Made by a program: the position numbers and the translations under genes
Assembly: GCA_003695135.1 (NCBI GenBank)
Contig: RFIR01000207.1
Coordinates: 1-10,895 of the forward strand
Direction: 5' to 3'
From: Alphaproteobacteria bacterium
GTDB lineage: Bacteria; Pseudomonadota; Alphaproteobacteria; Rhodobacterales; Rhodobacteraceae
Length of the DNA stretch: 10,895 bases
Shown here: positions 1 through 6,769 of the stretch, piece after piece
Layout of the letters: every line of letters begins with the position of its first letter
Position numbering within the stretch: the stretch's first letter is position 1
The notes under the pieces: model-generated
The model's input: the letters and a program-made list of their open reading frames with translations, nothing else
Told to the model about the DNA's origin: nothing
Database searches by the model: none

Positions 1-66
1 TCCCCCGACCCTTCCACCAGTACAACCGCCTGAATACCGGGTGCCCCTACCGCAACCTTCCCCGGA

Positions 67-85
67 CCCGCGGCGCAGCCGCGGG
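67..85. repeat. GC-rich perfect hairpin (8-bp stem, 3-nt loop)
   Basis: Arms cccgcggc and gccgcggg flank the loop gca. The stem extends by two more G-C pairs if the A at 66 is bulged out. No T-run follows on either strand, so it is not a canonical intrinsic terminator. It could still be a processing or attenuation hairpin, or a REP-like palindrome, after the minus-strand operon. Confidence 0.4.
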
Positions 86-174
86 CCGGACCCAACCGCA
101 GCGGCCCGGCAGGGCCGCGCAGGGCGGGAGCGCCTCCGAAAGAACCCGACCCTCCCCGCCACCGCCGCGCAGGC

Positions 175-193
175 CCGACCGGGGGGCGGTCGG
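175..193 (-). terminator. Hairpin just after the Mth938-like gene stop, possible terminator
   Basis: Arms ccgacc and ggtcgg (6 bp) enclose a 7-nt GC loop, and the hairpin begins two bases past the stop codon of the Mth938-like gene. The position suits transcript termination or 3'-end protection. There is no U-tract, so termination is an inference from placement only. Confidence 0.3.
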
Positions 194-195
194 TC

Positions 196-552
196 TCAGA
201 CCGGCAGCAGGGCGGCAGAGACGCGTCGCTCCTCGGCCAGAAGCACGTTGAAGCAGCGGCAGGCCGCCGGGGTGGTCATGGCATCGATTCCCATCCCCGC
301 CGCCTCCAGCCGGTTGCGGATCCCGGCCGGGAGGAAGGCGAACTCCGCACCCATGCCGACCAGCAGCACGTCGATCTCGGATGCCGCCTGCAGGATCGGC
401 TCCAGCGTCTCCAGCCCCGACCAGGCAGAAACGCCGGCCGGCAGCAGCAGCAGCGGCCCGTAATGCACCGCCCCGCCGACGCGGAAGAAACCGGGCCCAT
501 AGGCGTCCACCGGCTGGCGGCCGGAATAGCTGATCTCGCTCAGACGCATCAT
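196..552 (-). CDS. Mth938-like domain protein (NDUFAF3/AAMDC-related)
   Basis: This 118-aa protein has the compact single-domain length of the Mth938-like (DUF498) family. Visible features are the N-terminal Y-S-G-R-Q-P-V-D-AYGPGFFRVGG segment, a central LLLPAGVSAW strand, the EIDVLLVGMG strand and the late MTTPAACRCFNVLLAEERRV segment, which matches the usual family ending where a 'T.AA..TYN.L..E.R' pattern precedes the C-terminus. Eukaryotic relatives include NDUFAF3, a respiratory complex I assembly factor. In many alphaproteobacteria the gene lies beside secD and secF, which suggests a link to membrane-protein assembly, but the biochemical role is unknown. The first ATG (552) overlaps the stop of the upstream permease as ATGA, implying translational coupling; a second ATG follows directly. 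Family assignment is fairly sure, function is not. Confidence 0.85.
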   Translation of the reverse strand: MMRLSEISYSGRQPVDAYGPGFFRVGGAVHYGPLLLLPAGVSAWSGLETLEPILQAASEIDVLLVGMGAEFAFLPAGIRNRLEAAGMGIDAMTTPAACRCFNVLLAEERRVSAALLPV

Positions 553-1304
553 CCGCTCCAGATCGGAAGTGACAATGTCGCCGCGCCGGCGACGAGCGCA
601 TAGGCAGCATAGCGATAATCGCGCTCGCCCGCCATCCTGAACAGCCGTGCACCGGCCAGAACGCAGAGAACGAAGATCGGCGCCAGCAGGATGCCGTAGG
701 CCAGCGCCTCGCGTCCCAGCGCGCCGCGCAGCCAGAACACGACCAGCCCGGCCGGGGTGGCCAGCAACAGGAACAGGATGAAGGCGGCGCGCATCCGCAC
801 CGCCCTCTCGGCACTGCCGAGAAAGAACAGCACCACCGGCGGCCCGACCATGCCCACGAGACCGCCGGTCAGGCCCGATCCGATACCGATGGCGAAGGTG
901 AGCGGGTCGCCGGGCTCGCGCCGGTAGCGCCAGCCGCTGATCAGCGCGGCGAGCGCGGCGAGCACCAGCGCCGGCGCCAGCCAGCGAAAGGCGATCGGGT
1001 CGAGATTCTGCAGCGCGATGAAACCCAGCGGCAAACCGATGCAGACCCCGGCAATCAGGATCAGCACCGGACGGATCCGGGTCTCGCCCAGCGCCCGCCG
1101 CGTCAAGAGCAGGCTGGCCCAGATGTCGATGAGATGCATGACCACCACCACCGTCACCGGTGGCAGATGGATCGCGGCAAGCGGGATGAAGATCATCGCG
1201 GTGCCGAAACCGGTGAAGCCGCGCGACAGCCCGGCAAGTGCGGTGCCGAGCGCGAGCGCGGGAAAGGCCGGTCCGGTCAGGATGCCGGCCAGCTCCGCGC
1301 CCAT
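549..1304 (-). CDS. TauE/SafE-type (TSUP) membrane permease
   Basis: A 251-aa, very hydrophobic protein with about eight membrane segments. It has the two-half layout of the sulfite exporter TauE/SafE (TSUP) family. The first half shows GLSRGFTGFGTAMIFIPL near residues 24-41; the second shows a related glycine-rich motif, IGSGLTGGLVGMVGPPVVLFFL, split here around residues 142-163. Family members move small organosulfur or sulfur anions, or other organic anions, across the inner membrane; the substrate cannot be read from sequence. I chose the ATG at 1304 because it starts one base after the secF stop and removes a 42-residue non-hydrophobic extension that would overlap secF. Its stop overlaps the Mth938-like start by 4 bases. 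Lying between secF and the Mth938-like gene, it appears to be an insertion into an otherwise conserved cluster and is probably co-transcribed with the sec genes. Confidence 0.85.
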   Translation of the reverse strand: MGAELAGILTGPAFPALALGTALAGLSRGFTGFGTAMIFIPLAAIHLPPVTVVVVMHLIDIWASLLLTRRALGETRIRPVLILIAGVCIGLPLGFIALQNLDPIAFRWLAPALVLAALAALISGWRYRREPGDPLTFAIGIGSGLTGGLVGMVGPPVVLFFLGSAERAVRMRAAFILFLLLATPAGLVVFWLRGALGREALAYGILLAPIFVLCVLAGARLFRMAGERDYRYAAYALVAGAATLSLPIWSG

Positions 1305-1305
1305 C

Positions 1306-2274
1306 TCAGGCGTCGATATTGGCGAATTGCGTGCCGGCCCTGGAGCTGGGCTTGTCCGAACGATCCACCCCGAGCCAGTTGAGGATGGTGCCGGCAACAT
1401 AGACCGAGGAATAGGTGCCCACCACCACACCCCAGATCATCGCCAGGGTGAAGCCCGAGATCACCTCGCCGCCGAAGACATAGAGCGCGATCAGCGCCAG
1501 CAGCGTGGTCAGCGAGGTCATCACCGTCCGGCTCAGCGTCTCGTTGACCGACAGGTTGATCAGCTCGGGCAACGGCATCTTCTTGTAGCGGCGCAGATTC
1601 TCGCGCACCCGGTCGAAGACGATCACCGTGTCGTTGAGCGAATAGCCGATGATGGTCAGGATCGCCGCGACAATGGCGAGACCGAATTCGAGCTGCAGCG
1701 CCGAAAACAGCCCCATGGTCAGGATCACGTCATGCACGAGGCTCAGCACCGCGCCGATGGCAAACTGCCACTCAAAACGCAGATAGACATAGAACATCAC
1801 CCCCAGCACGGCGAGGACCACCGCCAGCGCCCCGTCGAAGACCAGCTCGGAGGAGACCTTGCCGCCCACGCTTTCGGTCGACAGCACCGTCACATCGGGG
1901 ATGGCCGCGTCGAGCGCCGCGCGCACCTTCGCGATCGCCGCGCTCTGGATCGCCGGGTCGTCGCCCTGCTCGACGATGCGCACCAGCACCTGATTCTTGT
2001 CTTCCAGACCGCCCGAGGCCGAGATCGCCGTCACCTGGATTTCGCCCAGCCCCAGCCCGGACACCGCGTCGCGATAGACCGAGACATCCACCGGCTTTGG
2101 CGTCTGCAGGATCAGCGAGGTTCCGCCACGGAAATCGATGCCGAAATTCAGCCCCACCGTCAGCACCAGCACGAGCGAGACGAGAATCGCCGCCACCGAT
2201 GCGCCGAGCGCGATGTGCCGCTGACCGATGAAATCGATCTTCGTCCCGGCGGGAACCAGCTTGAGCAGCTTCAC
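1306..2274 (-). CDS. secF: Protein translocase subunit SecF
   Basis: SecF (322 aa, normal length) pairs with SecD in the inner membrane and uses the proton gradient to pull exported proteins through SecYEG from the periplasmic side. The sequence shows the first membrane helix (about residues 21-43), the FGIDFRGGTSLI motif just after it (44-55), a periplasmic domain (about 60-145) and a block of five further helices. The conserved VGGKVSSEL (136-144) and GYSLNDTVIVFDRVREN (210-226) motifs are intact. The start is a GTG at 2274, preceded by GGGAGG about 9 bases upstream; secD ends 16 bases earlier. The C-terminus is short and polar. Identification is essentially certain. Confidence 0.97.
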   Translation of the reverse strand: MKLLKLVPAGTKIDFIGQRHIALGASVAAILVSLVLVLTVGLNFGIDFRGGTSLILQTPKPVDVSVYRDAVSGLGLGEIQVTAISASGGLEDKNQVLVRIVEQGDDPAIQSAAIAKVRAALDAAIPDVTVLSTESVGGKVSSELVFDGALAVVLAVLGVMFYVYLRFEWQFAIGAVLSLVHDVILTMGLFSALQLEFGLAIVAAILTIIGYSLNDTVIVFDRVRENLRRYKKMPLPELINLSVNETLSRTVMTSLTTLLALIALYVFGGEVISGFTLAMIWGVVVGTYSSVYVAGTILNWLGVDRSDKPSSRAGTQFANIDA

Positions 2275-2290
2275 GGGCGGATCCTCCCGC

Positions 2291-3919
2291 TCAGATGGTG
2301 ATCGCCCGGGCCCTGGTGCGCTCGAGATAGGCGACCATCAAGAGCCGGGTCAGGTAATAGGCGGTGAAGACCGAGGTGATCACGCCGATGCCCAGCGTGA
2401 CCGCAAACCCGCTGACCGGGCCCGATCCGACGAAATAGAGGATGACCACCGCGATCAGCGTGGTGATGTTGGCATCGAGAATGGCCGACAGCGCCCGGGT
2501 GAAGCCCAGCTCGATCGCGCGCGCCACCCCCTTGGTGTTGCGCAGCTCCTCGCGGATACGCTCGAAGATCAGCACATTGGCATCCACCGCCATGCCAATG
2601 GTCAGCACGATGCCGGCGATGCCGGGCAGGGTCAGCGTGGCGCCCAGCACGCTGAGCGCACCGAAGATCAGCCCGATATTGGCCCCCAGCGCGATCGAGG
2701 CGAAGATGCCGAACAGCCCGTAGCTGGCGATCATGTAGATGACCACCGCGACCAGCGCGATGATCGAGGCGATGCGCCCCGAATCGACGCTGTCCTGGCC
2801 AAGCTCCGGCCCCACGGTGCGTTCCTCCAGCACCCGCAGCCCGGCCGGCAGCGCGCCGGCGCGCAGCAGGATTGCCAGATTGTTCGATTCCTGCACCGTG
2901 AAGCGGCCGGTGATCTGGCCGACCCCGCCGGGAATGTGGGTGATGATCTGGGGGGCGGAGATGATCTCGTTGTCGAGAACGATGGCAAAGCGCTTGCCGA
3001 TATTGTCGCGGGTATAGTCGCCGAACTTGCGCGCGCCCACCGCGTTGAAGCGGAAATCCACCGCCGGGCGGCCGTCGCGGTCGAATCCGGGCTTGGCATC
3101 GACCAGCTCCTCGCCGCCCACCACCGCGGCGCGTTCGACCACCAGATACTCGCCGGTATCGGCCTCCGGCAGCAGGAGCTCGTCGGGGCCGACCCGCTCG
3201 CCCTTGCTGCCGGCACGGATCACCGGGTGGAAGCTCAGCTTGGCGGTCTTGCCGATCAGCGCCTTCAGCTCCTCGGCCGAACCCAGCCCGGGCACCTGAA
3301 CCACGATGCGGTCCGCGCCCTGACGCTGGATCGAGGGCTCGCGCGTGCCGGCGGCATCGACGCGGCGGCGGATCTTTTCCAGCGACTGGTCGACGGTGCG
3401 GTCGTCGAGCGCGCGGCGCTCCTCCTCGGCCAGCTTCAGCGAGATCACGCCATTGCCGGCATCGGTGATGTCGAGCCTGTAGCCGCCCAGCCCCGACAGC
3501 GCCGAGATCGCCGCCGGCACCGCGTCGGGATTGTCGATCCTGACCCGCAGCTCGCCCTTTTCGGCCTCCTGCCGGCGCACGGTGCGCACGCCCGCCGTCT
3601 TTCGCAGCGTGTCGCGCACCTCCGGCCAGATGCCGTCCATGATGTCGCCATAGACATCCTCGACCTGCACCTCGACCAGGAGATAGGCGCCGCCGCGCAG
3701 ATCGAGCCCGAGATTGACGATGCCCGAGGGCAGCCAGGAGGGCCACAATTCCTTGTCGGCCTGCTGCTCGGGGGTCAGTGCCTTGCCCGCGGCCTCGGCG
3801 CGCACTGCGTCATTATACCGCTCGACCCGTTCGTAGAACAGGTTGGGCATGGCCAGGAACAGACCGATCACAACCACCGCGAGGATGGAGATCGTCTTGG
3901 CGAGGCCGAATTGCAGCAT
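2291..3919 (-). CDS. secD: Protein translocase subunit SecD
   Basis: SecD (542 aa) forms the SecDF complex that completes Sec-dependent export. It has an N-terminal membrane helix (about 9-25), the NLGLDLRGGAYLL motif (69-81), and a large periplasmic portion with P1-type and head subdomains, including the GRFTVQESNNLAILLRAGALPAG stretch split at about 338-360. The helical core carries the GMAVDANVLIFERIREEL motif (442-459), whose Asp is the counterpart of the proton-path Asp in studied SecD proteins. The length is like other alphaproteobacterial SecD and shorter than the E. coli form. The ATG at 3919 is preceded by a GGAGGGG stretch. The gene lies 24 bases after yajC and 16 before secF, consistent with one transcript. 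Confidence 0.97.
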   Translation of the reverse strand: MLQFGLAKTISILAVVVIGLFLAMPNLFYERVERYNDAVRAEAAGKALTPEQQADKELWPSWLPSGIVNLGLDLRGGAYLLVEVQVEDVYGDIMDGIWPEVRDTLRKTAGVRTVRRQEAEKGELRVRIDNPDAVPAAISALSGLGGYRLDITDAGNGVISLKLAEEERRALDDRTVDQSLEKIRRRVDAAGTREPSIQRQGADRIVVQVPGLGSAEELKALIGKTAKLSFHPVIRAGSKGERVGPDELLLPEADTGEYLVVERAAVVGGEELVDAKPGFDRDGRPAVDFRFNAVGARKFGDYTRDNIGKRFAIVLDNEIISAPQIITHIPGGVGQITGRFTVQESNNLAILLRAGALPAGLRVLEERTVGPELGQDSVDSGRIASIIALVAVVIYMIASYGLFGIFASIALGANIGLIFGALSVLGATLTLPGIAGIVLTIGMAVDANVLIFERIREELRNTKGVARAIELGFTRALSAILDANITTLIAVVILYFVGSGPVSGFAVTLGIGVITSVFTAYYLTRLLMVAYLERTRARAITI

Positions 3920-3943
3920 TCCCCAGCCCCTCCGGCGCGCCGG

Positions 3944-4243
3944 TCAGTCGGCCTTCTCGGCCGGCTCGGTCTTGGACAGCACCTGGCTGATGGTCGAGCG
4001 GACCACCCGCACGTTCACGCCCTTGGCGATCTCCACCTCGACCTCGTTGTCGTCCTTGACCCGGGCGACCTTGCCGATCAGCCCGCCTTGCGTGACCACC
4101 TGATCGCCGCGCCGCAGCGCCTCGATCATCGCCTTGTGTTCCTTGAGCTTTTTCTGCTGTGGCCGGATCATCAGGAAATACATGATCCCGAAGATCAGGA
4201 TCATCGGAATCAAGAGTCCGCCCAGACCGCCGCCGCCTTCCAT
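3944..4243 (-). CDS. yajC: Preprotein translocase subunit YajC
   Basis: YajC is a small single-span inner-membrane protein associated with SecDF-YidC and SecYEG. The 99-aa product has a glycine-rich N-terminus, one helix (about residues 10-26: LLIPMILIFGIMYFLMI), then the family hallmark RPQQKKLKEH (27-36) and the RRGDQVVTQGGLIGKV segment (44-59), which folds as a small cytoplasmic barrel. The ATG at 4243 was chosen because the family begins just before the helix and an AGGGAT sequence lies 6 bases upstream. Longer in-frame starts up to 4750 would add an Arg/Ser/Pro-rich stretch unlike any YajC and overlap the divergent gene. First gene of the operon; a promoter-like element lies about 85 bases upstream. 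Confidence 0.96.
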   Translation of the reverse strand: MEGGGGLGGLLIPMILIFGIMYFLMIRPQQKKLKEHKAMIEALRRGDQVVTQGGLIGKVARVKDDNEVEVEIAKGVNVRVVRSTISQVLSKTEPAEKAD

Positions 4244-4326
4244 ACCGAAATCCCTGCCCTGGCCGGCCGTGGCCGGTCCGCATCCCCGCAAAGGGGCGCA
4301 CGGCCCCCGGTCCCGAAATCGCGCGG

Positions 4327-4355
4327 ACACTATCCGCGCCCCCCGGCAATGGCAA
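4327..4355 (-). promoter_or_regulatory. Candidate promoter for yajC-secD-secF
   Basis: Read on the minus strand, TTGCCA (4355-4350) and TAGTGT (4332-4327) are separated by 17 bases, a sigma-70-like arrangement. This would start transcription about 77-80 bases before the yajC start. The -10 match is partial (T, A and final T conserved). Support comes from position and from the mirrored element on the other strand; no experimental basis. Confidence 0.35.
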
Positions 4356-4365
4356 GCGCACCGGC

Positions 4366-4396
4366 TTGGCAGCAAGGGTCCGCTGCGAGATAGTGT
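4366..4396 (+). promoter_or_regulatory. Candidate promoter for the pentapeptide-repeat gene
   Basis: TTGGCA (4366-4371) is followed after 17 bases by GATAGT (4389-4394), or after 19 by TAGTGT (4391-4396). The nonamer GATAGTGTC here is an exact inverted copy of the one in the opposing yajC element (4326-4334). The implied 5' leader is about 190 nt, unusually long for a simple promoter-gene arrangement. Confidence 0.3.
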
Positions 4397-4592
4397 CGGG
4401 GAGAAGGGATTGGAATGACCGTGGCCCGGCAAAGGCCGAATTTGCGCCCGGCAGCCGAGGGTCGCGCCCAGACCAGAGGCTGGGCGCATCGCACCCGCCC
4501 TGGGGGGTCGACATTGGAGCGCCATTGGTCCGGGCGACAATGGCGACGCGGGACGCGATCCGAGGCTGACGCCTCCGGGGTAAGGAATTGGA

Positions 4593-6308
4593 ATGGACGC
4601 GCTCGAATACTTCCAGCGACATCGTGAAGCGATCCTCTGGATCGTCGCGGTTTCCGCTGCCCTCATCCTCTGGATCCTGTGGCTTGTCTTGCGCCGGGCT
4701 GGTCTGAGAATCCCGCGCCGGGAGCGCATACAGATCTGGTGGCGACGCAACTATGTCCCGATGGTCGTCATTCTCGCGCTTGCCTTCACAGCGATTGCCA
4801 TCTGGTTCTGGCTATGGCGGATACCGTCGCTGAACGGAAAGCTGCTCGCCTTGCTCGATGCGTCATTGAACGGGGATCATTCGTCAAAGGACGATTTCAC
4901 CGACATCCGCAATCTTGCCTACGCGCTGGCCGCAATGTTGGGCGCCTTTGCGATCCTGGCCACCATCCCCTTCCAGCTCATCAAAACCTGGGTCAACGAA
5001 CGCCTGGCAACGACGACCGAACAGGGGCATGTCACCGACCGGATCAACAAGGCCGTCGAACAGCTCGGGGCGGAGAAGACCGTCAAGGTCCGCGCCCGGT
5101 CGGTGACATACAGGCTCCGCGCCGGGGAGCGGGTGGACGAGGTCGAGGAGCTGGAGGTCTATGGCCGCAGCCCGGTCTCCATCCCCTCCGACGTGCCGGA
5201 TGACGACATCGTCAAGGGCGAATGGGCGACGCATGAGGAAACCGTCCCAAACATCGAGGTGCGGCTCGGCGGCATCTATGCGCTGGAACGCATCGCGCAG
5301 GATTCAGAACGCGACCACATCCAGATCATGGAGATCCTCTGCGCCTATATCCGCGAGAACGCGCCTGCCGATGAGGCGAAGGACGAGGCGCCGGAACTGC
5401 CCGAGGACGGGATACCGACCAGGGAATGGCGCAAGGCGCTGGACAAATTGGTCGCGGGGCTGGAGCGCCCGCGGGCCGACATCCAGGCCGCGCTCGACGT
5501 GATCGGAAGGCGCGGCGAGGACCGCGTCGCGTTGGAGGTCGGGCCAGATGAGAAGCGGCCGCGCTACCGGCTCGATCTGCGCCACACCAATCTGCAAGCC
5601 GCCGATCTGGCCGAAAAGGATTTCCGCCATGCCCGGCTCGACCACGCCCGTCTCGACGGGGCGATCCTTGTGGAGGCGCGGTTGGAGGGCGCGCGCCTCA
5701 GCGAGGCGCAGTTGCAGGGGGCGGACCTCAGCGAGGCGCGGTTGCAGGGGGCGGACCTCGAGGAGGCGCAGTTGCAGGGGGCGTACCTCAGGGAGGCGCA
5801 GTTGCAGGGAGCAGACCTCACGGGGGCGCGGCTGCAGGGGGCGTACCTCAGCGAGGCGCAGTTGCAGGGGGCGAGCCTCGGGGCGGCGAAGTTGCAGAGG
5901 GCGTACCTCAGCAAGGCGCAGTTGCAGGCGGCGGACCTCTCCTTCGCGCGGTTGCAGGGGGCGGACCTCCGCACGGCGCTGTTTCGGGGGGCGGACGTCA
6001 GTGGAGCGCAGTTCGATCAATCCACCGTTCTCAGGGATGCCAATTTTGTGGGTTCGGCCCTGAGAACGTTGGACCCTACCGTTATCATCAAGGGCACCGA
6101 GGATCTGCCCGAACGCCTCGCCCTGGCCTTCGGCGATGGCAGTGTCAAGCTGCCAGAATCATGGCGCTGGGACAGGCATCCGCCCGAAGGCAAGCGCCCC
6201 GAACACTGGCCGCTGGACGTGCTCGACAGCGATGAATTCCACACTCGCTGGCGCGCGTGGCAGCGCGAGATCGGCTTCGACCCGGAACAGGCGCAGGCGG
6301 AGGACTGA
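4593..6308 (+). CDS. Membrane-anchored pentapeptide-repeat protein
   Basis: A 571-aa protein of unknown function. Three hydrophobic segments (about 13-33, 56-76, 107-129) anchor it in the inner membrane. Residues 145-256 match a segment common in membrane pentapeptide proteins: VTDRINKAVEQLG, then EVRLGGIYALERIAQDS and DHIQIMEILCAYIRE. From about 326 to 488 come pentapeptides of the A(D/Q/R)LXX type, which fold as a right-handed quadrilateral beta-helix; residues 360-469 derive from eleven near-identical 30-bp units. The C-terminus (500-571) is Trp-rich and unassigned. Start: ATG at 4593 with TAAGGA 6 bases upstream. The gene stands alone, divergent from yajC and convergent with gatB. Pentapeptide domains can mimic DNA (Qnr, MfpA) or act as binding scaffolds; neither role is shown here. 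A scaffold or signalling role at the membrane is a guess. Confidence 0.85.
   Translation: MDALEYFQRHREAILWIVAVSAALILWILWLVLRRAGLRIPRRERIQIWWRRNYVPMVVILALAFTAIAIWFWLWRIPSLNGKLLALLDASLNGDHSSKDDFTDIRNLAYALAAMLGAFAILATIPFQLIKTWVNERLATTTEQGHVTDRINKAVEQLGAEKTVKVRARSVTYRLRAGERVDEVEELEVYGRSPVSIPSDVPDDDIVKGEWATHEETVPNIEVRLGGIYALERIAQDSERDHIQIMEILCAYIRENAPADEAKDEAPELPEDGIPTREWRKALDKLVAGLERPRADIQAALDVIGRRGEDRVALEVGPDEKRPRYRLDLRHTNLQAADLAEKDFRHARLDHARLDGAILVEARLEGARLSEAQLQGADLSEARLQGADLEEAQLQGAYLREAQLQGADLTGARLQGAYLSEAQLQGASLGAAKLQRAYLSKAQLQAADLSFARLQGADLRTALFRGADVSGAQFDQSTVLRDANFVGSALRTLDPTVIIKGTEDLPERLALAFGDGSVKLPESWRWDRHPPEGKRPEHWPLDVLDSDEFHTRWRAWQREIGFDPEQAQAED
5671..6000 (+). repeat. Eleven tandem 30-bp repeats inside the pentapeptide gene
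   Basis: Units begin at 5671, 5701, 5731 and so on to 5971. The consensus is roughly gcgaggcgca gttgcagggg then gcggacctca, so each unit encodes two pentapeptides (A-E-A-Q/R-L-Q-G-A-D/Y-L-S register). The middle units differ at only a few bases including synonymous sites, which shows DNA-level duplication rather than only protein-level selection. As 30 is a multiple of three, copy changes keep the frame. Confidence 0.9.
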
Positions 6309-6380
6309 TTTCCCTTGTCGCCCGGCAACCCCGCGCGGGCTTCGAAACACCACCCAACCAAACCCGGCGGCCGCGCGCGG

Positions 6381-6399
6381 GCGCCGCGAAATACGGCGC
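6381..6399. repeat. GC hairpin, repeat copy 1
   Basis: Arms gcgccg and cggcgc (6 bp) with a 7-nt A-rich loop, about 75 bases after the stop of the pentapeptide gene. It could serve as that gene's transcription end, but T residues come only after about 10 bases (gatttt at 6407-6412). Its counterpart at 6599-6619 shows it belongs to the 218-bp repeat. Confidence 0.45.
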
Positions 6400-6527
6400 T
6401 ACATGCGATTTTCCTATTTTCACTGTTGATCGAAAAATATTGATTGCAAATTTATTTTCTAATTATTTTATGCGCGCGCGATCATGATGGCCTGGAACCG
6501 GGCCGATTCAGCGGTTTGCATTCATGC

Positions 6528-6572
6528 CGGAGTTTTGCAGGGGTCTCTTATAGAGAGTCCTGCAAAACTCCG
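6528..6572. repeat. 45-nt near-perfect inverted repeat
   Basis: Outer arms cggagttttgcagg (6528-6541) and cctgcaaaactccg (6559-6572) pair perfectly over 14 bp. After a G-T and a G-G position the inner arms tctct and agaga pair over a 3-nt loop. A half-copy covering only the left arm to the centre, 24 of 25 identical, occurs at 6745-6769. There is no T-run after the stem on either strand. The separate half-copy suggests a mobile or dispersed palindromic element; a structured RNA is also possible. Confidence 0.8.
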
Positions 6573-6598
6573 CTGGCCAGACCCCGTCGTTCCCCTCG

Positions 6599-6619
6599 GG
6601 CGCCGCAAAATGCGGCGCC
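6599..6619. repeat. GC hairpin, repeat copy 2
   Basis: Arms ggcgccgca and tgcggcgcc form a perfect 9-bp stem with an AAA loop. It is the counterpart of the hairpin at 6381-6399; the arm sequence appears a third time, without its partner arm, at 6864-6874. Confidence 0.7.
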
Positions 6620-6744
6620 GGCGGCGACTATCCATGATTTTCACCTGTTTGTTAAATATTGATTGGGGAATTATTTTCTAATTACTTTACGCACGCAGCA
6701 CACGTTGGTACAAAACGCTTCTCGCCTGGGATACCCGGTCGCGC

Positions 6745-6769
6745 CGGAGTTTCGCAGGGGTCTCTTATA
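6745..6769. repeat. Half-copy of the inverted-repeat element
   Basis: This matches the left half of the 45-nt inverted repeat with one substitution and stops exactly at the palindrome centre (tata). What follows is a third copy of the AT/CG block rather than the expected right arm, so a deletion or recombination at the palindrome centre is likely. Confidence 0.7.

Larger units (their letters stand above)
1..195. other. Non-coding GC-rich stretch downstream of the sec operon
   Basis: I see no credible coding sequence here on either strand. The frames that stay open are Arg/Pro/Ser-rich, as expected of unbiased GC-rich DNA, and no start with a Shine-Dalgarno sequence is visible. The stretch lies just 3' of the last gene of the minus-strand sec operon and holds two GC-rich hairpins, listed separately. 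In related genomes cytochrome c maturation genes often follow the Mth938-like gene; if present here, they lie outside the window. Confidence 0.6.
4244..4592. other. Divergent intergenic region between yajC and the pentapeptide gene
   Basis: No convincing gene lies in these 349 bases. They hold two facing-away promoter-like elements (separate entries) and a duplicated initiation-like sequence. At 4397-4417 and again at 4576-4595 a stretch reading approximately cgggg-aagg-attggaatg occurs; the second copy is the ribosome-binding site and start of the pentapeptide gene. A short reading frame from the first copy (ATG at 4415) runs to 4627 but its translation is Arg/Trp/Ser-rich and unconvincing. 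A weak 5-bp hairpin (4562-4575) precedes the real start. Confidence 0.6.

Noticed and set aside
47..814. 255-codon minus-strand frame over the permease and Mth938-like genes
   Set aside because: Cys/Arg/Ala-rich translation with no family character, overlapping two well-supported genes in other frames.
1018..4393. Long plus-strand open frames opposite secF, secD and yajC (1018-2301 and 2228-4393)
   Set aside because: They are antisense shadows: the translations are rich in His, Asp, Arg and Gln without any family features, while the minus strand encodes intact SecF, SecD and YajC. GC-rich codon bias keeps the opposite frames open.
4244..4750. N-terminal extensions of YajC up to 4750
   Set aside because: The extension is low-complexity, unlike any YajC, and would overlap the divergent pentapeptide gene. 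The ATG at 4243 has a good ribosome-binding site and gives the normal length.
5671..6000. CRISPR array (regular 30-bp periodicity)
   Set aside because: The units abut with no variable spacers and lie in frame inside a pentapeptide-repeat gene.
5304..6063. Open frames on the other strand and in other phases through the pentapeptide repeats (5304-6020 minus, 5548-6063 plus, 5564-5974 minus)
   Set aside because: The 30-bp unit lacks stop codons in several frames, so repeat arrays automatically open them. The resulting Arg/Ser- or Leu/Arg/Pro-rich repeats have no start signals.
6528..6572. Intrinsic terminator
   Set aside because: The stem is strong, but no T-run follows on either strand, it is over 200 bases past the nearest stop, and a half-copy without the second arm exists nearby.
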